This document shows positions 41,050 through 50,510 of a stretch of DNA of 53,475 nt, in pieces. Numbering within the stretch: position 1 is the first letter of the stretch; each line of letters starts with the position of its first letter. The stretch spans positions 1-53,475 of the forward strand of contig JAIXUE010000019.1 in the NCBI GenBank assembly GCA_027483605.1. Reading direction: 5' to 3'. Source of the stretch: Cryomorphaceae bacterium. Lineage in GTDB: Bacteria; Bacteroidota; Bacteroidia; Flavobacteriales_D; Crocinitomicaceae. Below the pieces are notes generated by a model. That model had not been told where the DNA came from. It ran no database searches and worked only from the letters and a program-made list of their open reading frames with translations. Position numbers and translations under genes: made by a program.

Positions 41050-41868
41050 ATGAAATCACTGCGTTTTCAACTCCTTTTAATTTGTGCCTTCTTTTTTGGC
41101 CAAAAAACCATTTCTTGGGCTCAGGCTGTGTCTGAAAAGAAACTTCAGGGTGGCGTCACCGGATCGGTTGGGCTCAATTTTCCAAAGATGGGAACCAACT
41201 TGCTAGGCAGTTCAGCAGGATTCTCTTCCTCCTTTGGTGTGAGCTTTACGAAAGCTTCCAAAGAATCGCAAAACATAGCGCTCACCGGCGGCATTGAATT
41301 CGATATCGACCGCATCAATTATAACGTAAGTGATCAAGACGTTTTTTATCGCTTTACCGATAAGCAAATCAAAACCAACGATCAAACTGTAAGTACAGAT
41401 CAGGTTTTTAATCTCAAAAACCGCACCTACGAGCCGCTCTATTTGGCCCTTCCAATTGGCCTCACTTTTAGAACCGACTTTATTGGAGATTACCGCGGAA
41501 TTTTCCGCTTTGGCTTGCGCAATCGTTTTTTACTCACCAATACCGTTGATGATGAAGGCTATATAGTACCTTTTGCAGGTAGCGTTCTGGGTGCGGCCGA
41601 AGAGAATCTTGGTATGAAGGCGAGTAAAGACCTCTTTTTTTACAATGCGAATTTAGGAGTTAGTGCAGGTGTAGAATGGAATTTTTCAGGTTCAACTTGT
41701 TTGGTTGCAGAAGTTGGTTACAACTATGGTTTTATGCCGCTACACCTCACCTCAAAAGAGGAGAACTACACGCTTTTTTATATAGACGGAACCACACTAG
41801 ATGAAACTTATTTTAGAAATCAAGCCACACTAAATCAACTTACGCTCAAACTCACTTTGTTGTTCTAG
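41050..41868 (+). CDS. Probable outer-membrane beta-barrel protein
   Basis: The protein has 272 residues with a signal peptide ending near residue 25 (ISWAQA). The mature part consists of alternating strands with turns (GGVTGSVGLNFPK, FGLRNRFLLTN, LGVSAGVEWNFSG) and ends LTLKLTLLF, a barrel-type terminal strand. Size and pattern fit the PorT-like/OMP_b-brl group of small Bacteroidota barrels, without a recognised ligand. It is divergent from gldB and separated from nadE by one base, so it is the first gene of a four-gene transcript to 45377. A T9SS link is possible only by neighbourhood. Confidence 0.75.
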   Translation: MKSLRFQLLLICAFFFGQKTISWAQAVSEKKLQGGVTGSVGLNFPKMGTNLLGSSAGFSSSFGVSFTKASKESQNIALTGGIEFDIDRINYNVSDQDVFYRFTDKQIKTNDQTVSTDQVFNLKNRTYEPLYLALPIGLTFRTDFIGDYRGIFRFGLRNRFLLTNTVDDEGYIVPFAGSVLGAAEENLGMKASKDLFFYNANLGVSAGVEWNFSGSTCLVAEVGYNYGFMPLHLTSKEENYTLFYIDGTTLDETYFRNQATLNQLTLKLTLLF

Positions 41869-41869
41869 A

Positions 41870-42652
41870 ATGCATGCGCTAGCCCAACATATCGTTAGCT
41901 GGCTAGGTGCTTACCGGCAACAAGCGCGCTCCAATGGTTTTGTAGTTGGTATTTCGGGTGGCATAGACTCAGCCGTTACCTCCACACTTTGCGCACTCAC
42001 GGGCGCGCCCACCATTTGCCTGACCATGCCCATTCGTCAGACCAAAGCCGAGTTTGACCGCGCAGCCGAACACATGCAAGACTTAAAAAGTCGTTTTGCG
42101 AACGTCAGTACCCAAACCATAGACCTCACACCTTCATTTGAAACGCTCGGCGCTGCGCTGCCGGCAAATGCTACTTCTCATGCGCTTGCGATGGCCAACA
42201 CACGTGCGCGCTTGCGCATGACCACGCTTTATGCAGTTGCACAAGCCAACTCGTGTTTAGTAGCTGGTACAGGCAATAAAGTTGAAGATTTTGGAGTGGG
42301 CTTTTACACCAAATACGGCGACGGCGGGGTAGACCTCAGTCCGATCGCTGACCTCATGAAAACCGAAGTTTTTACGCTGGCCAAAGCGCTTGGAGTTGTT
42401 ACATCCATTCAAAATGCGGCCCCTACAGATGGCTTATGGGAAGACGGCCGCTCCGACGAAGATCAAATCGGCGCCACTTACCCTGAGTTAGAGTGGGCCA
42501 TGTGTTATAAGGGTGAGACCAGTGCACTCAATGCCAGACAGCAAGAAGTATTGGCAATTTTCAACAAGTACAACCGCGCCAATGCACACAAAATGCAAGC
42601 CATTCCTGTTTGTGAGGTTCCCGATCACCTTAAAGCCTTGCTAAAACAATGA
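41870..42652 (+). CDS. nadE: NAD synthase (ammonia-dependent type)
   Basis: The protein has 260 residues, so it has the synthase domain but no glutaminase domain. The PP-loop motif is VVGISGGIDSAVTSTLC at about residues 24-40. Also seen are VAGTGNKVEDFGVGFYTKYGDG and PTDGLWEDGRSDEDQIG, both NadE signatures. It makes NAD+ from deamido-NAD+, ATP and ammonia (or glutamine via another protein). nadE next to gldB and gldC is a known arrangement in flavobacteria, though here it is on the other strand. It overlaps the next gene by 4 bp. Confidence 0.95.
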   Translation: MHALAQHIVSWLGAYRQQARSNGFVVGISGGIDSAVTSTLCALTGAPTICLTMPIRQTKAEFDRAAEHMQDLKSRFANVSTQTIDLTPSFETLGAALPANATSHALAMANTRARLRMTTLYAVAQANSCLVAGTGNKVEDFGVGFYTKYGDGGVDLSPIADLMKTEVFTLAKALGVVTSIQNAAPTDGLWEDGRSDEDQIGATYPELEWAMCYKGETSALNARQQEVLAIFNKYNRANAHKMQAIPVCEVPDHLKALLKQ

Positions 42653-44604
42653 GAAAAGGAGCTTATTTGTTCTTATTCATTTTTTCTTTAACGGTTGTTT
42701 TTGCGCAAAAAAATACCCAAAAGGCGCTGTTAGCTATACAGCAAAATAATTTCGGTTTGGCGCAAGGTTTTTTGCAAAAAGACCTCCTTAAAGCACCTGT
42801 AGCGGCCAGTTACGGATGGGCGGTATACTACCTCACGCCATTTTGTTATCAAGCAGATAGCGCATTTGCTTACCTCTCTAAATTGGAGCAAAGTTACCCA
42901 TCATTAGATGTCAAGTCGAAGGCAAAATTACAAATCGATTTAGCAATCCAAGACACCACCACCCAGCATCTATTTCATCAATTGGCCACACAAGAATTGC
43001 AATCTGTTGTTGGCGCACCTCAAATTACAGTGCTCGAACTATTCATGGAACGTTATGGTCAAAAGTACCCAGAATACAAGGAAATAGTTGTTGTCTTGCG
43101 CGATTCGCTAGCTTTTGATCAAGCAGTGCGCGCACAAAGTTCCGCTGCCATGCAGGCTTTTATCGTGATGTATCCGAATGCAGTGCAGCAACAAAAAGCT
43201 AAAGCCAGCTATGAAGTGTTGTTGTACCAAGAACGCACGCAACATGACACCGAGGCAGAATTGATCGAATTTATTACAGTTCACGCCAATAGTCCTTATA
43301 CGGAGGAGGCTTGGGAGCGGATTTACAAGAAGTATAGCCAAGTTGAATCACTTGCATCTCTTACAAGTTTTATAAAAGCTTATCCAACCGCACCTCAGGT
43401 GGCTACAGCCTGGAAGCAAATTTACCGCCTTTACATGCAGACTTACAGTGTTGAGAAGCTTGCCGCATTCAAGCGAACGTATCCAGAATATCCATTCATC
43501 GAAGATTTAGAGAAAGATGGTGAGCTCTTGCTCAAGCAGTTGTATCCATTTATTCAAGAGCATGCTTATGGCTACATGGATGCAACAGGTGTTGTTTTGA
43601 TTGAGGCACAATACGAAGATGCAAGTGCATTTTATGAGGGCTTGGCTATTGTCTCTAAAGCAAGCCGCTATGGTCTGATCAATAAGCGAAATGAACAAAT
43701 TATTGCTTTCAAATACCTTGATATTTCACCAAATAAAGGAGGTTTTATTCTGGAAGATAGCAGCGGCTATCTTTTGCTCGATGCGCAAGGTCAGTTTTTA
43801 CAACAAACCCCGCTGCAGTGGGAGGAACTCCAGCAAACTTTGAGCGCCTATGACTGGCAAGAAGCTTCAGTGGATTTAAAGCGCGTGCCAATCTATGAAC
43901 GCATTTTACGCAATGGCAAAGTCGGGCTCAATAAAAATGGAAAAGTCATTTTAGCACCCAAGTACGACGACGTCATTGTGTCTGATGACTCGCCACTTTT
44001 TATTGTCAAACAAGGCAAAAGTTTGCATTATTTCGACACCACTGGTAAGCGCCAAGAATTAAATGGCCTAGAATGGTTTTTGTCTGCTCCTGAGTTGGCG
44101 CTATTTACCAAAGAAGGCTATGCAGTTTGCAGTAAATCAGGCAAGTTAGGCCTGATCGATACCAAGGGTAAGTTACTGTTGAAGCATGCTTATGAGGCAG
44201 CCCAGCCTTTTTGGGGTGGCTTGTGGCCGGTACAACAAAACGGAAAGTGGGGCCTTATCGCAATTGACGGAAAGGTCATTTTGCCGCTTGTCTATCAAAA
44301 AATCACAGCATTTGCACCTTTTGGTTTTTTGATTGAACAAGACAACAAATTAGGTTTAATAGATGCTTCAGGTAAATGGATTTTAAATCCTGAATATAAA
44401 ACAATTAAAAGACTTGAGACGAACTACTTTTTAGCGGAGAATCAAAACGGTTTGGGCTTGTTTGCTACTGATGGTACGCCAATTATTGCTTGCGGCTATC
44501 AACGCATTGTGCGTTTCGATCAAAGCGCTTTTCAGCTCACTTCAGCAGAGGGCTTGGCTTACTATTTGCTTGCAGATCAAAAAATCTTGATGCGCAAACC
44601 ATGA
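42649..44604 (+). CDS. WG-repeat protein, exported
   Basis: The protein has 651 residues with a signal peptide ending near VVFAQK. An N-terminal helical region (about 20-295) is TPR-like and contains repeated segments (LIEFITVHANSPYTEEAW, SLTSFIKAYPTAPQVATAW). From about residue 300 there are WG/KWG-type repeats such as YGYMDATGVVLIEAQYED, YGLINKRNEQIIAFKYLD, VGLNKNGKVILAPKYDD and WGLIAIDGKVILPLVYQK, followed by LGLIDASGKWILNPEYK. Such repeats form beta-structures used in binding; no enzyme motif is seen. The 3' end overlaps the TonB-like gene by 4 bp, so the two are probably partners. Confidence 0.82.
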   Translation: MRKGAYLFLFIFSLTVVFAQKNTQKALLAIQQNNFGLAQGFLQKDLLKAPVAASYGWAVYYLTPFCYQADSAFAYLSKLEQSYPSLDVKSKAKLQIDLAIQDTTTQHLFHQLATQELQSVVGAPQITVLELFMERYGQKYPEYKEIVVVLRDSLAFDQAVRAQSSAAMQAFIVMYPNAVQQQKAKASYEVLLYQERTQHDTEAELIEFITVHANSPYTEEAWERIYKKYSQVESLASLTSFIKAYPTAPQVATAWKQIYRLYMQTYSVEKLAAFKRTYPEYPFIEDLEKDGELLLKQLYPFIQEHAYGYMDATGVVLIEAQYEDASAFYEGLAIVSKASRYGLINKRNEQIIAFKYLDISPNKGGFILEDSSGYLLLDAQGQFLQQTPLQWEELQQTLSAYDWQEASVDLKRVPIYERILRNGKVGLNKNGKVILAPKYDDVIVSDDSPLFIVKQGKSLHYFDTTGKRQELNGLEWFLSAPELALFTKEGYAVCSKSGKLGLIDTKGKLLLKHAYEAAQPFWGGLWPVQQNGKWGLIAIDGKVILPLVYQKITAFAPFGFLIEQDNKLGLIDASGKWILNPEYKTIKRLETNYFLAENQNGLGLFATDGTPIIACGYQRIVRFDQSAFQLTSAEGLAYYLLADQKILMRKP

Positions 44605-45377
44605 ATTCACGACAAATCCAATCAGAACACTACCTCAAAGCACTCATCGTTGTGCTCAGCTTGTATGTGGGCTCATTTGTCTATTTAGAACTTACCACTG
44701 TCAAAAAAGAAGAATTGCTTTCCAATGAAGGTCTATACGAAGTGGCTTTAGAAGAGGTTTCCGAAGAAGAAAAAGAGCAACTCCGTCAAGAAATGGAGGT
44801 CCAGCAACAAAGTGGTGCGTTGCGCAGTGTTGCCCGCGATGCCAACGACTCAAGGCCATCTTCCTATGAAAATTGGTCTGCGCAGACAGGTGCAGCAAGC
44901 CAAGGCAGCCCCGAACAAACTGCCCGTGATTACGAAGCCGAAGTTTTTGCTCAAACAGGTGGCGCTGCGGCACGCGAACGCATTGTTCAAGAAAGCAATA
45001 GGCGCATAGCTCAGCTCAAACAGCAGGGGCAAACTCCACAAACTACAAATACAACAGGTTCGGCGCAACCCAATCAATATGCAGGAGCTGTGATGGTAGA
45101 TTTCAGCGTCAATAAGCGCACTGCATTTGAAGCCAATACTTGGTATGTCAGAAATCCTGGTTACACTTGTGGTTTTAATGCGGCGGGCTTGGTGTATTTG
45201 CAGATCGAAGTGAGTGCATCTGGAAAGGTGGCATCGGCTCAGTACGTAGCGTCCAAAAGTAAAAATGCGAGTGCCTGCATGATCGAGCAAGCGCTCAAGT
45301 ATGCTAAGCTTTCTAGGTTTAGTCCTGGTGATGCAACAGCAACTGGCTGGATTTCTTATCGCTTCGAAGCACAATAG
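44601..45377 (+). CDS. TonB-like protein with one N-terminal membrane helix
   Basis: The protein has 258 residues from the ATG that overlaps the WG-repeat stop (ATGA). One membrane helix is at about residues 13-32 (LKALIVVLSLYVGSFVYLEL). A long acidic, Gln-rich linker follows (VALEEVSEEEKEQLRQEMEV), with no Pro-rich rod as in classical TonB. The C-terminal domain (about 185-255; NPGYTCGFNAAGLVYLQIEV, then CMIEQALKYAKLSRF) has the TonB C-terminal fold pattern, with two Cys that could pair. It may act as an energy transducer or an envelope linker. No exbB or exbD is adjacent. Confidence 0.72.
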   Translation: MNSRQIQSEHYLKALIVVLSLYVGSFVYLELTTVKKEELLSNEGLYEVALEEVSEEEKEQLRQEMEVQQQSGALRSVARDANDSRPSSYENWSAQTGAASQGSPEQTARDYEAEVFAQTGGAAARERIVQESNRRIAQLKQQGQTPQTTNTTGSAQPNQYAGAVMVDFSVNKRTAFEANTWYVRNPGYTCGFNAAGLVYLQIEVSASGKVASAQYVASKSKNASACMIEQALKYAKLSRFSPGDATATGWISYRFEAQ

Positions 45378-45414
45378 CTCGGGAGAAAGCTTTTGAATGA
45401 TTAAAAAATAATCA

Positions 45415-45435
45415 AGTTATTGATGAGTTATTGAT
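45415..45435 (+). repeat. Direct repeat AGTTATTGAT x2 in the regulator promoter
   Basis: Two exact 10-bp copies (45415-45424 and 45426-45435), 11 bp apart, about one helical turn. The first copy covers the -33 TTG. This is a natural place for autorepression by the XRE/S24 regulator encoded just downstream. Confidence 0.7.
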
Positions 45436-45451
45436 ATTTTGTTTATTTTTG
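45420..45451 (+). promoter_or_regulatory. Promoter of the XRE/S24 regulator gene
   Basis: TTG (45420-45422), a 21-bp spacer and TATTTTTG (45444-45451) give a good Bacteroidota promoter. The ATG is 17 bp downstream. The -7 element would lie inside the gene if the longer TTG start at 45439 were used, which supports the ATG. Confidence 0.65.
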
Positions 45452-45468
45452 AACAAACCATAGTCAGC

Positions 45469-46269
45469 ATGTACATCGCTCAGAATCTCAAGTTTTTACG
45501 CAAAAGAAAAGGTAAATCTCAAGAAGAAATGGCGCAAGCCCTCGGCCTCAACCGCTCTACCTATAGCGGTTATGAAAACGAAGTGGCGCAGCCTAGTTTA
45601 GAGTTGCTTTTGCAGCTTGCTCAATCCGAAAAGCTTCCGTTAGAAGTGCTTTTGTCCAAGGCTTTAGAACAACTCCCAGTTGCAGAGCTAGATGCCTTTC
45701 AGGGCGCTTGGAAAGGGGAGGCGAGTGGCCAAAACTTGCGAGTGCTCACTACTGTTGTAAATGCCCAAAACGAAGAAGAAATTGAACTCATTTCCGAAAA
45801 AGTAAGTGCAGGTTACACAAGCGGCTACGCAGATCCCAACTACCTTCAAGAACTCCCAACTTTGCGCTTGCCTTTCCTATCTAAAGACCGCAAATACCGC
45901 GCTTTCCCCATTGCTGGTGACTCCATGCCACCTGTTGTGCACGGCTCTTATGTCGTGGGTGAGTTTGTGCAAGATTGGCTGCGTTTACCATCCAATACAG
46001 CTTGTGTAGTCGTGACCAAAGAAGATGGAATAGTGTTTAAATACGTCCAAAATTTACTTCAAGAACAGCAAATTCTTCGCTTGAGCTCGACAAACCCTTT
46101 GTATGCACCATTCGATGTGCCTGTTGCGGAGGTACTTGAAGTCTGGCGTTTTGTCTCTTATATTTCCAAAGAACTCCCCGATATCCAACTAGATCACGCC
46201 GCGTTGGGCAGTCAAATTCGCGCCATGCAAGCAGACCTCCAGACTGCACTCCGCAGCCACAACAAATAG
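45469..46269 (+). CDS. XRE-family regulator with S24 (LexA/CI-type) C-terminal domain
   Basis: The protein has 266 residues. The helix-turn-helix is at residues 1-60 (LKFLRKRKGKSQEEMAQALG, LNRSTYSGYENEVAQPS). The C-terminal part has PIAGDSMPPVVHGSYVVGEFV with the Ser of the S24 dyad, and a Lys in VTKEDGIVFKYVQN about 40 residues later. An Ala-Gly pair (VSAGYTSG, about residue 114) lies before it at the usual cleavage-site position. It may be a self-cleaving or dimerising repressor as in LexA and phage CI; no SOS or phage genes are adjacent. A direct repeat lies over its own promoter. Confidence 0.85.
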   Translation: MYIAQNLKFLRKRKGKSQEEMAQALGLNRSTYSGYENEVAQPSLELLLQLAQSEKLPLEVLLSKALEQLPVAELDAFQGAWKGEASGQNLRVLTTVVNAQNEEEIELISEKVSAGYTSGYADPNYLQELPTLRLPFLSKDRKYRAFPIAGDSMPPVVHGSYVVGEFVQDWLRLPSNTACVVVTKEDGIVFKYVQNLLQEQQILRLSSTNPLYAPFDVPVAEVLEVWRFVSYISKELPDIQLDHAALGSQIRAMQADLQTALRSHNK

Positions 46270-46290
46270 CGTTTATCCGCGCATTTTTTG

Positions 46291-46298
46291 TAATTTTG
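46291..46298 (+). promoter_or_regulatory. Putative -7 element for thrS
   Basis: TAATTTTG matches TAnnTTTG and lies 19 bp upstream of the thrS ATG. No TTG is seen in the 17-23 bp window upstream. Confidence 0.4.
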
Positions 46299-46317
46299 CA
46301 GCTCATTCAAATACACT

Positions 46318-48255
46318 ATGACCATTCAAGTTACTTTTCCGGACGGCAACATTCGTACGTTTGAGCCCGGAACAACCGCCATGCAAGTGGCTCAATCTAT
46401 CTCAGAAGGCCTCGCGCGCAACGTGCTTGCGGCCCGTATTGACGATCAAATTAAAGATGCCAGTACGCCCTTAACTCAAGACTGCACACTCCAATTGCTT
46501 ACTTGGTCTGACGCCGAAGGTAAAGCTACCATGTGGCACTCTTCTGCGCACCTCATGGCAGAGGCGCTTGAGTGCTACTATCCAGGTATCAAATTGGCAA
46601 TAGGCCCCCCGGTCACCAATGGTTTTTACTATGATGTAGACCTCATGGAGCACAGCATCTCCGAAAAAGACCTCGAAAAAATCGAGCAAAAAATGAAGGA
46701 GCTAGCTAAGCTCAAAAATCCGTTTGTGCGTCAAGAAATCTCAAAGTCAGACGCCATTGCTTACTTTGAAGAAAAACAAGATCCCTACAAACTTGAACTC
46801 CTCGCCGATCTACCAGACGGCAGCATTACGTTTTACACACAAGGAAACTTTACTGATTTGTGTCGCGGCCCACACATCCCAGACACCGGTTTTGTAAAAG
46901 CTGTTAAGCTTACCGCAATTGCGGGTGCCTACTGGCGCGGCGACGAAAAAAACAAGCAGCTGACGCGCATTTATGGCATCACCTTCCCCAAGCAAGCCGA
47001 GCTTACCGAATACCTTGAAAGGGTAGAAGAAGCCAAACGCCGCGACCACCGTAAGTTGGGTAAAGAACTCGAACTCTTTACTTTTAGTCAGAAAGTAGGG
47101 CAGGGCTTACCGCTTTGGTTGCCAAACGGCGCTGCACTTCGCGAACGATTGGAAGGCTTTCTCAAAAAAGCGCAAAGAAAAGCAGGATATCAACAAGTGA
47201 TTACGCCACATATCGGGAACAAAGAACTTTACGTTACTTCAGGTCACTATGAAAAATATGGCGCCGATTCCTTTCAGCCAATTCGTACCCCAGATCCAAA
47301 TGAAGAATTCTATCTAAAGCCAATGAACTGTCCGCATCACTGCGAGATATTCAAAAGCAAACCGCGCTCGTATAAAGATTTGCCAGCTAGATTTGCCGAG
47401 TTCGGCACTGTTTATCGCTATGAGCAATCCGGAGAGCTACACGGTCTTACCCGAGTTCGTGGCTTTACCCAAGACGACGCTCATATTTTCTGTACCCAAG
47501 AACAGGTCAAAGAAGAGTTTAAAAATGTCATCGACATCGTGCTTTACGTACTTAAAACGCTCAAATTTGAGAATTTTAAAGCCCAAATATCACTTCGCGA
47601 CAAAGAGAACCGTTCTAAATACATCGGTTCTGACGAAAACTGGCAGCGTGCAGAGCAAGCCATCATCGAAGCAGCTGCCGAAAAAGAATTGCCCACAGTT
47701 GTCGAATATGGTGAGGCGGCATTTTATGGCCCAAAACTAGACTTTATGGTCCAAGATGCCCTTGGGCGCGAATGGCAGTTAGGTACCATTCAAGTAGATT
47801 ACAATTTGCCCGAACGCTTTGAGCTCGAGTACATTGGCGCCGATAATCAAAAGCACCGCCCCGTCATGATCCACCGCGCACCGTTTGGTTCTATGGAGCG
47901 TTTTGTGGCGGTCTTGCTCGAACACTGCGCCGGCGACTTCCCACTTTGGTTGTCTACAGAACAGTTTATCGTCTTGCCAATCTCCGATAAATACAACGAC
48001 TACGCAGAAAAAGTTTCAGAATTCCTAAATAATTCCGATATTCGCGGACTTATTGACGACCGCAACGAGAAAATCGGCAAGAAAATTCGCGACGCAGAAC
48101 TCAAAAAAGTACCTTTCATGCTCATCGTAGGAGAGAAAGAAGCCGAGTCAGACACCATTTCCGTCAGACAACGCGGCTTCGGAGACCACGGCAGCATGGA
48201 CCTGAACAAATTTGCGGACTTGATTCAGGAAGTTATTTCCGCAGAACTGGCTTAA
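46318..48255 (+). CDS. thrS: Threonyl-tRNA synthetase
   Basis: The protein has 645 residues, full length. The N-terminal TGS domain is at about 1-60 ([18 protein letters not shown]). The editing domain has [12 protein letters not shown] and the later CRGPHIP, giving the zinc-like His/Cys editing site. The class II core has the zinc ligand Cys in [12 protein letters not shown] and motif 2 around [17 protein letters not shown]. The C-terminal anticodon domain has [18 protein letters not shown]. It is the first gene of the thrS-infC-rpmI-rplT cluster. Confidence 0.97.
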   Translation: MTIQVTFPDGNIRTFEPGTTAMQVAQSISEGLARNVLAARIDDQIKDASTPLTQDCTLQLLTWSDAEGKATMWHSSAHLMAEALECYYPGIKLAIGPPVTNGFYYDVDLMEHSISEKDLEKIEQKMKELAKLKNPFVRQEISKSDAIAYFEEKQDPYKLELLADLPDGSITFYTQGNFTDLCRGPHIPDTGFVKAVKLTAIAGAYWRGDEKNKQLTRIYGITFPKQAELTEYLERVEEAKRRDHRKLGKELELFTFSQKVGQGLPLWLPNGAALRERLEGFLKKAQRKAGYQQVITPHIGNKELYVTSGHYEKYGADSFQPIRTPDPNEEFYLKPMNCPHHCEIFKSKPRSYKDLPARFAEFGTVYRYEQSGELHGLTRVRGFTQDDAHIFCTQEQVKEEFKNVIDIVLYVLKTLKFENFKAQISLRDKENRSKYIGSDENWQRAEQAIIEAAAEKELPTVVEYGEAAFYGPKLDFMVQDALGREWQLGTIQVDYNLPERFELEYIGADNQKHRPVMIHRAPFGSMERFVAVLLEHCAGDFPLWLSTEQFIVLPISDKYNDYAEKVSEFLNNSDIRGLIDDRNEKIGKKIRDAELKKVPFMLIVGEKEAESDTISVRQRGFGDHGSMDLNKFADLIQEVISAELA

Positions 48256-48272
48256 GTTGAACTAACCACTGA

Positions 48273-48818
48273 ATGAGAAGAAACTCAAAACCATTTGTAA
48301 AAAGAGAAGAGGCAGCTCAGCACCGCATCAATGAAAAGATTTATGCGTCTGAAATCCGTCTTGTTATCGAAGGAGAGGAACCACAAGTCATGAGCGTTGC
48401 CAAAGGCATTGCTTTGGCTGAAGAGCAAGATATGGATCTTGTGGAAATTTCTCCAAACGCTACGCCACCGGTTTGTAAAATCATGGACTACAAAAAGTTC
48501 ATCTACAACCAAAAGCGCAAGCAAAAAGAACTTAAAGCCAAACAAAGCAAAGTTATTTTGAAAGAAATTCGCTTTGGTCCCAACACCGATGACCACGATT
48601 TCGCTTTCAAATTAGCACATGCTAAAAAATTCCTCGAGGAGGGTAGTAAGGTGAAGGCCTACGTTTTCTTCAAAGGAAGAACAATTGTGTTCAAAGACAG
48701 AGGTGAGATTCTACTGCTCAAATTTGCTCAAGAACTCGCAGACCTCGGTGCGGTAGAACAACTGCCAAAGCTAGAAGGTAAAAAAATGATCTTAATGATC
48801 AACCCGAAAAAGAAATAA
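48273..48818 (+). CDS. infC: Translation initiation factor IF-3
   Basis: The protein has 181 residues, full length. The N-domain has [20 protein letters not shown] and the linker [19 protein letters not shown]. The C-domain has [20 protein letters not shown] and [10 protein letters not shown]. It starts with ATG, unlike the AUU start that Escherichia coli uses for autoregulation. It follows thrS by 17 bp and keeps the usual order infC-rpmI-rplT. Confidence 0.97.
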   Translation: MRRNSKPFVKREEAAQHRINEKIYASEIRLVIEGEEPQVMSVAKGIALAEEQDMDLVEISPNATPPVCKIMDYKKFIYNQKRKQKELKAKQSKVILKEIRFGPNTDDHDFAFKLAHAKKFLEEGSKVKAYVFFKGRTIVFKDRGEILLLKFAQELADLGAVEQLPKLEGKKMILMINPKKK

Positions 48819-48857
48819 GAAGCTGATATAGAAGTTTAACTCAAAAAAAGCAAGCAA

Positions 48858-49055
48858 ATGCCTAAAATGAAAACAAAATCCAGTGCAAAGAAGCGATTCA
48901 CCATCACTGGAAGTGGCAAAATCAAGCGCAAGCATGCATTTAAGAGTCACATCCTGACCAAAAAGGCTACCAAACGTAAGCGCAATCTTACGCACGCTGG
49001 ATTGGTTCACGATGCTGACCTCTCAAATGTCAAATTGCAATTGTGCATGAAATAG
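48858..49055 (+). CDS. rpmI: Ribosomal protein L35
   Basis: The protein has 65 residues. It opens [20 protein letters not shown] and is rich in Lys and Arg, with [14 protein letters not shown] in the middle, all standard for bL35. It is part of the 50S subunit. The gene lies 39 bp after infC and is followed by an 88-bp leader before rplT. Confidence 0.97.
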   Translation: MPKMKTKSSAKKRFTITGSGKIKRKHAFKSHILTKKATKRKRNLTHAGLVHDADLSNVKLQLCMK

Positions 49056-49143
49056 TCCCTTAAACGGTTAATAAATTGTAGAACCCGGTACCGAGTCCCT
49101 AAGTCTTCATTGTAAGCACTCTTTACCAAAAAATTTAAAAATT
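49056..49143 (+). promoter_or_regulatory. rpmI-rplT spacer, possible ribosomal-protein leader
   Basis: The 88-bp spacer is long for this operon. It contains a direct repeat AGTCCCT (49054-49060 and 49094-49100) and the self-complementary CGGTACCG (49086-49093). L20 is known to control its operon by binding mRNA that mimics its rRNA site; I cannot show that structure here. Confidence 0.3.
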
Positions 49144-49491
49144 ATGCCAAGATCAGTAAATCACGTCGCGTCAAGAGCTCGTAGAAAGAACTTGATGAAA
49201 TTGGCCAAAGGATACTTTGGTCGTCGTAAAAATGTTTGGACAGTTGCAAAAAATGCCATTGAAAAAGGGCTTGTTTATGCATACTCCGGACGTAAGCAAA
49301 AGAAAAGAAACTACCGTTCACTCTGGATTACCCGTATCAACGCGGGAGCTCGCCTACACGGCATGAGCTATTCACAGTTTATGGGTGCCGTACACAAAAG
49401 TGGAATTGAACTCAATCGCAAAGTACTTGCTGATTTAGCCATGAACCACCCAGAAGCTTTCAAAGCAGTTGTCGATACGGTAAAAAAATAA
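49144..49491 (+). CDS. rplT: Ribosomal protein L20
   Basis: The protein has 115 residues, full length. It opens [20 protein letters not shown], followed by [20 protein letters not shown] and [20 protein letters not shown], all highly conserved in bL20. It is an early assembly protein of the 50S subunit. A strong terminator follows. Confidence 0.97.
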   Translation: MPRSVNHVASRARRKNLMKLAKGYFGRRKNVWTVAKNAIEKGLVYAYSGRKQKKRNYRSLWITRINAGARLHGMSYSQFMGAVHKSGIELNRKVLADLAMNHPEAFKAVVDTVKK

Positions 49492-49512
49492 GTTTGAAAC
49501 CTATATCAGCTC

Positions 49513-49547
49513 AAAGCCATTAGTCCACCCGATTAATGGCTTTTTTT
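49513..49547 (+). terminator. Intrinsic terminator of the thrS-rplT cluster
   Basis: A perfect 10-bp stem, AAAGCCATTA and TAATGGCTTT, around an 11-nt loop, followed by a run of seven T (the last three of the stem arm plus four) and more T residues. A classic rho-independent terminator. Confidence 0.93.
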
Positions 49548-49563
49548 ATTTTTTCAATTCTCA

Positions 49564-50508
49564 ATGATACGCATCGGTTTAGTAGGTCTGGGCTATTTAG
49601 GTCGCATTCACCTCAAGGTGTTGCAAGACCTACCTGCACATTTTCAAATTGCGGGTGTTTTTGATCACAATACAGATCGGTCTCTTGAACTCAGCTCCGC
49701 TGAGCCTGAGCTTAGCATCTTTGCTTCCTACCAAGAACTCCTTCAAAACACAGATGCAGTAGCTATCATTGCCAGTACTCCAGCGCATTATGAATTGGCC
49801 ACACAGGCTATATGTTCAGCAAAAGCTGTTTTCATTGAAAAACCAATTTGTTCGCTGCTATCTGATTCGCAGCAATTAAAGGTGTTAGCAGCACAACATC
49901 AGGTCTTGGTTCAGGTAGGGCATATCGAAAGGTTCAATCCGCTCATCATGGCGCTCTTTACCCAGATTGAAGGCCAGGCCGTTCATGTCTTGAAGTCCAA
50001 TCGTTCAGCTCCTTTTCAGTTAAGAGGTTCAGAAGTATCGGTTGTCCTGGATTTAATGATCCACGACATCGATCTTGTCCTCGCTCTGAATAATGCTGCT
50101 ATTGAAAAACTAGAAGTGACAGCCAAACAAGAACAAAGTGAGCACCCAGATGAAGTTTGGGCCAAACTTACTTTTTCAAATGGTCTGGTTGCCGAGCTAT
50201 TCGCCTCAAGAATGGCGACCCAGAGAACCCGGACGATCGAACTTTCACTTGCTCAAGGCATCTATCACCTCAATTTGATCAGTCAAGAAATTAAGTTTCA
50301 ATCCAGCTCCGGGGAAAACAACACCATACAAGTAAGGCCGCACAACGCTATGCAGCAACAATGGCTTGAATTTGCACAGTGCTATGAACAACAATTGGTT
50401 CCGAGGGTTGATATCCAAGCAGGTATTGCAGCCCTGCAATTGGCCTTGCAAATTGATGCAAGTGCAAAGGAATATATTTCTCAAAATACGATTCAATCCA
50501 TACAATAA
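49564..50508 (+). CDS. Gfo/Idh/MocA-family oxidoreductase
   Basis: The protein has 314 residues. The Rossmann motif is IGLVGLGYLGRIHLKVLQ at residues 3-20. The catalytic EKP motif is FIEKPICS at about 94-101. The C-terminal domain has VVLDLMIHDIDLVLAL, with the His-Asp pair expected near the substrate. The family oxidises or reduces sugars and similar compounds with NAD(P). Here a sugar transferase gene is two genes downstream, so a nucleotide-sugar role is possible. It starts after the rplT terminator. Confidence 0.85.
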   Translation: MIRIGLVGLGYLGRIHLKVLQDLPAHFQIAGVFDHNTDRSLELSSAEPELSIFASYQELLQNTDAVAIIASTPAHYELATQAICSAKAVFIEKPICSLLSDSQQLKVLAAQHQVLVQVGHIERFNPLIMALFTQIEGQAVHVLKSNRSAPFQLRGSEVSVVLDLMIHDIDLVLALNNAAIEKLEVTAKQEQSEHPDEVWAKLTFSNGLVAELFASRMATQRTRTIELSLAQGIYHLNLISQEIKFQSSSGENNTIQVRPHNAMQQQWLEFAQCYEQQLVPRVDIQAGIAALQLALQIDASAKEYISQNTIQSIQ

Positions 50509-50510
50509 AA

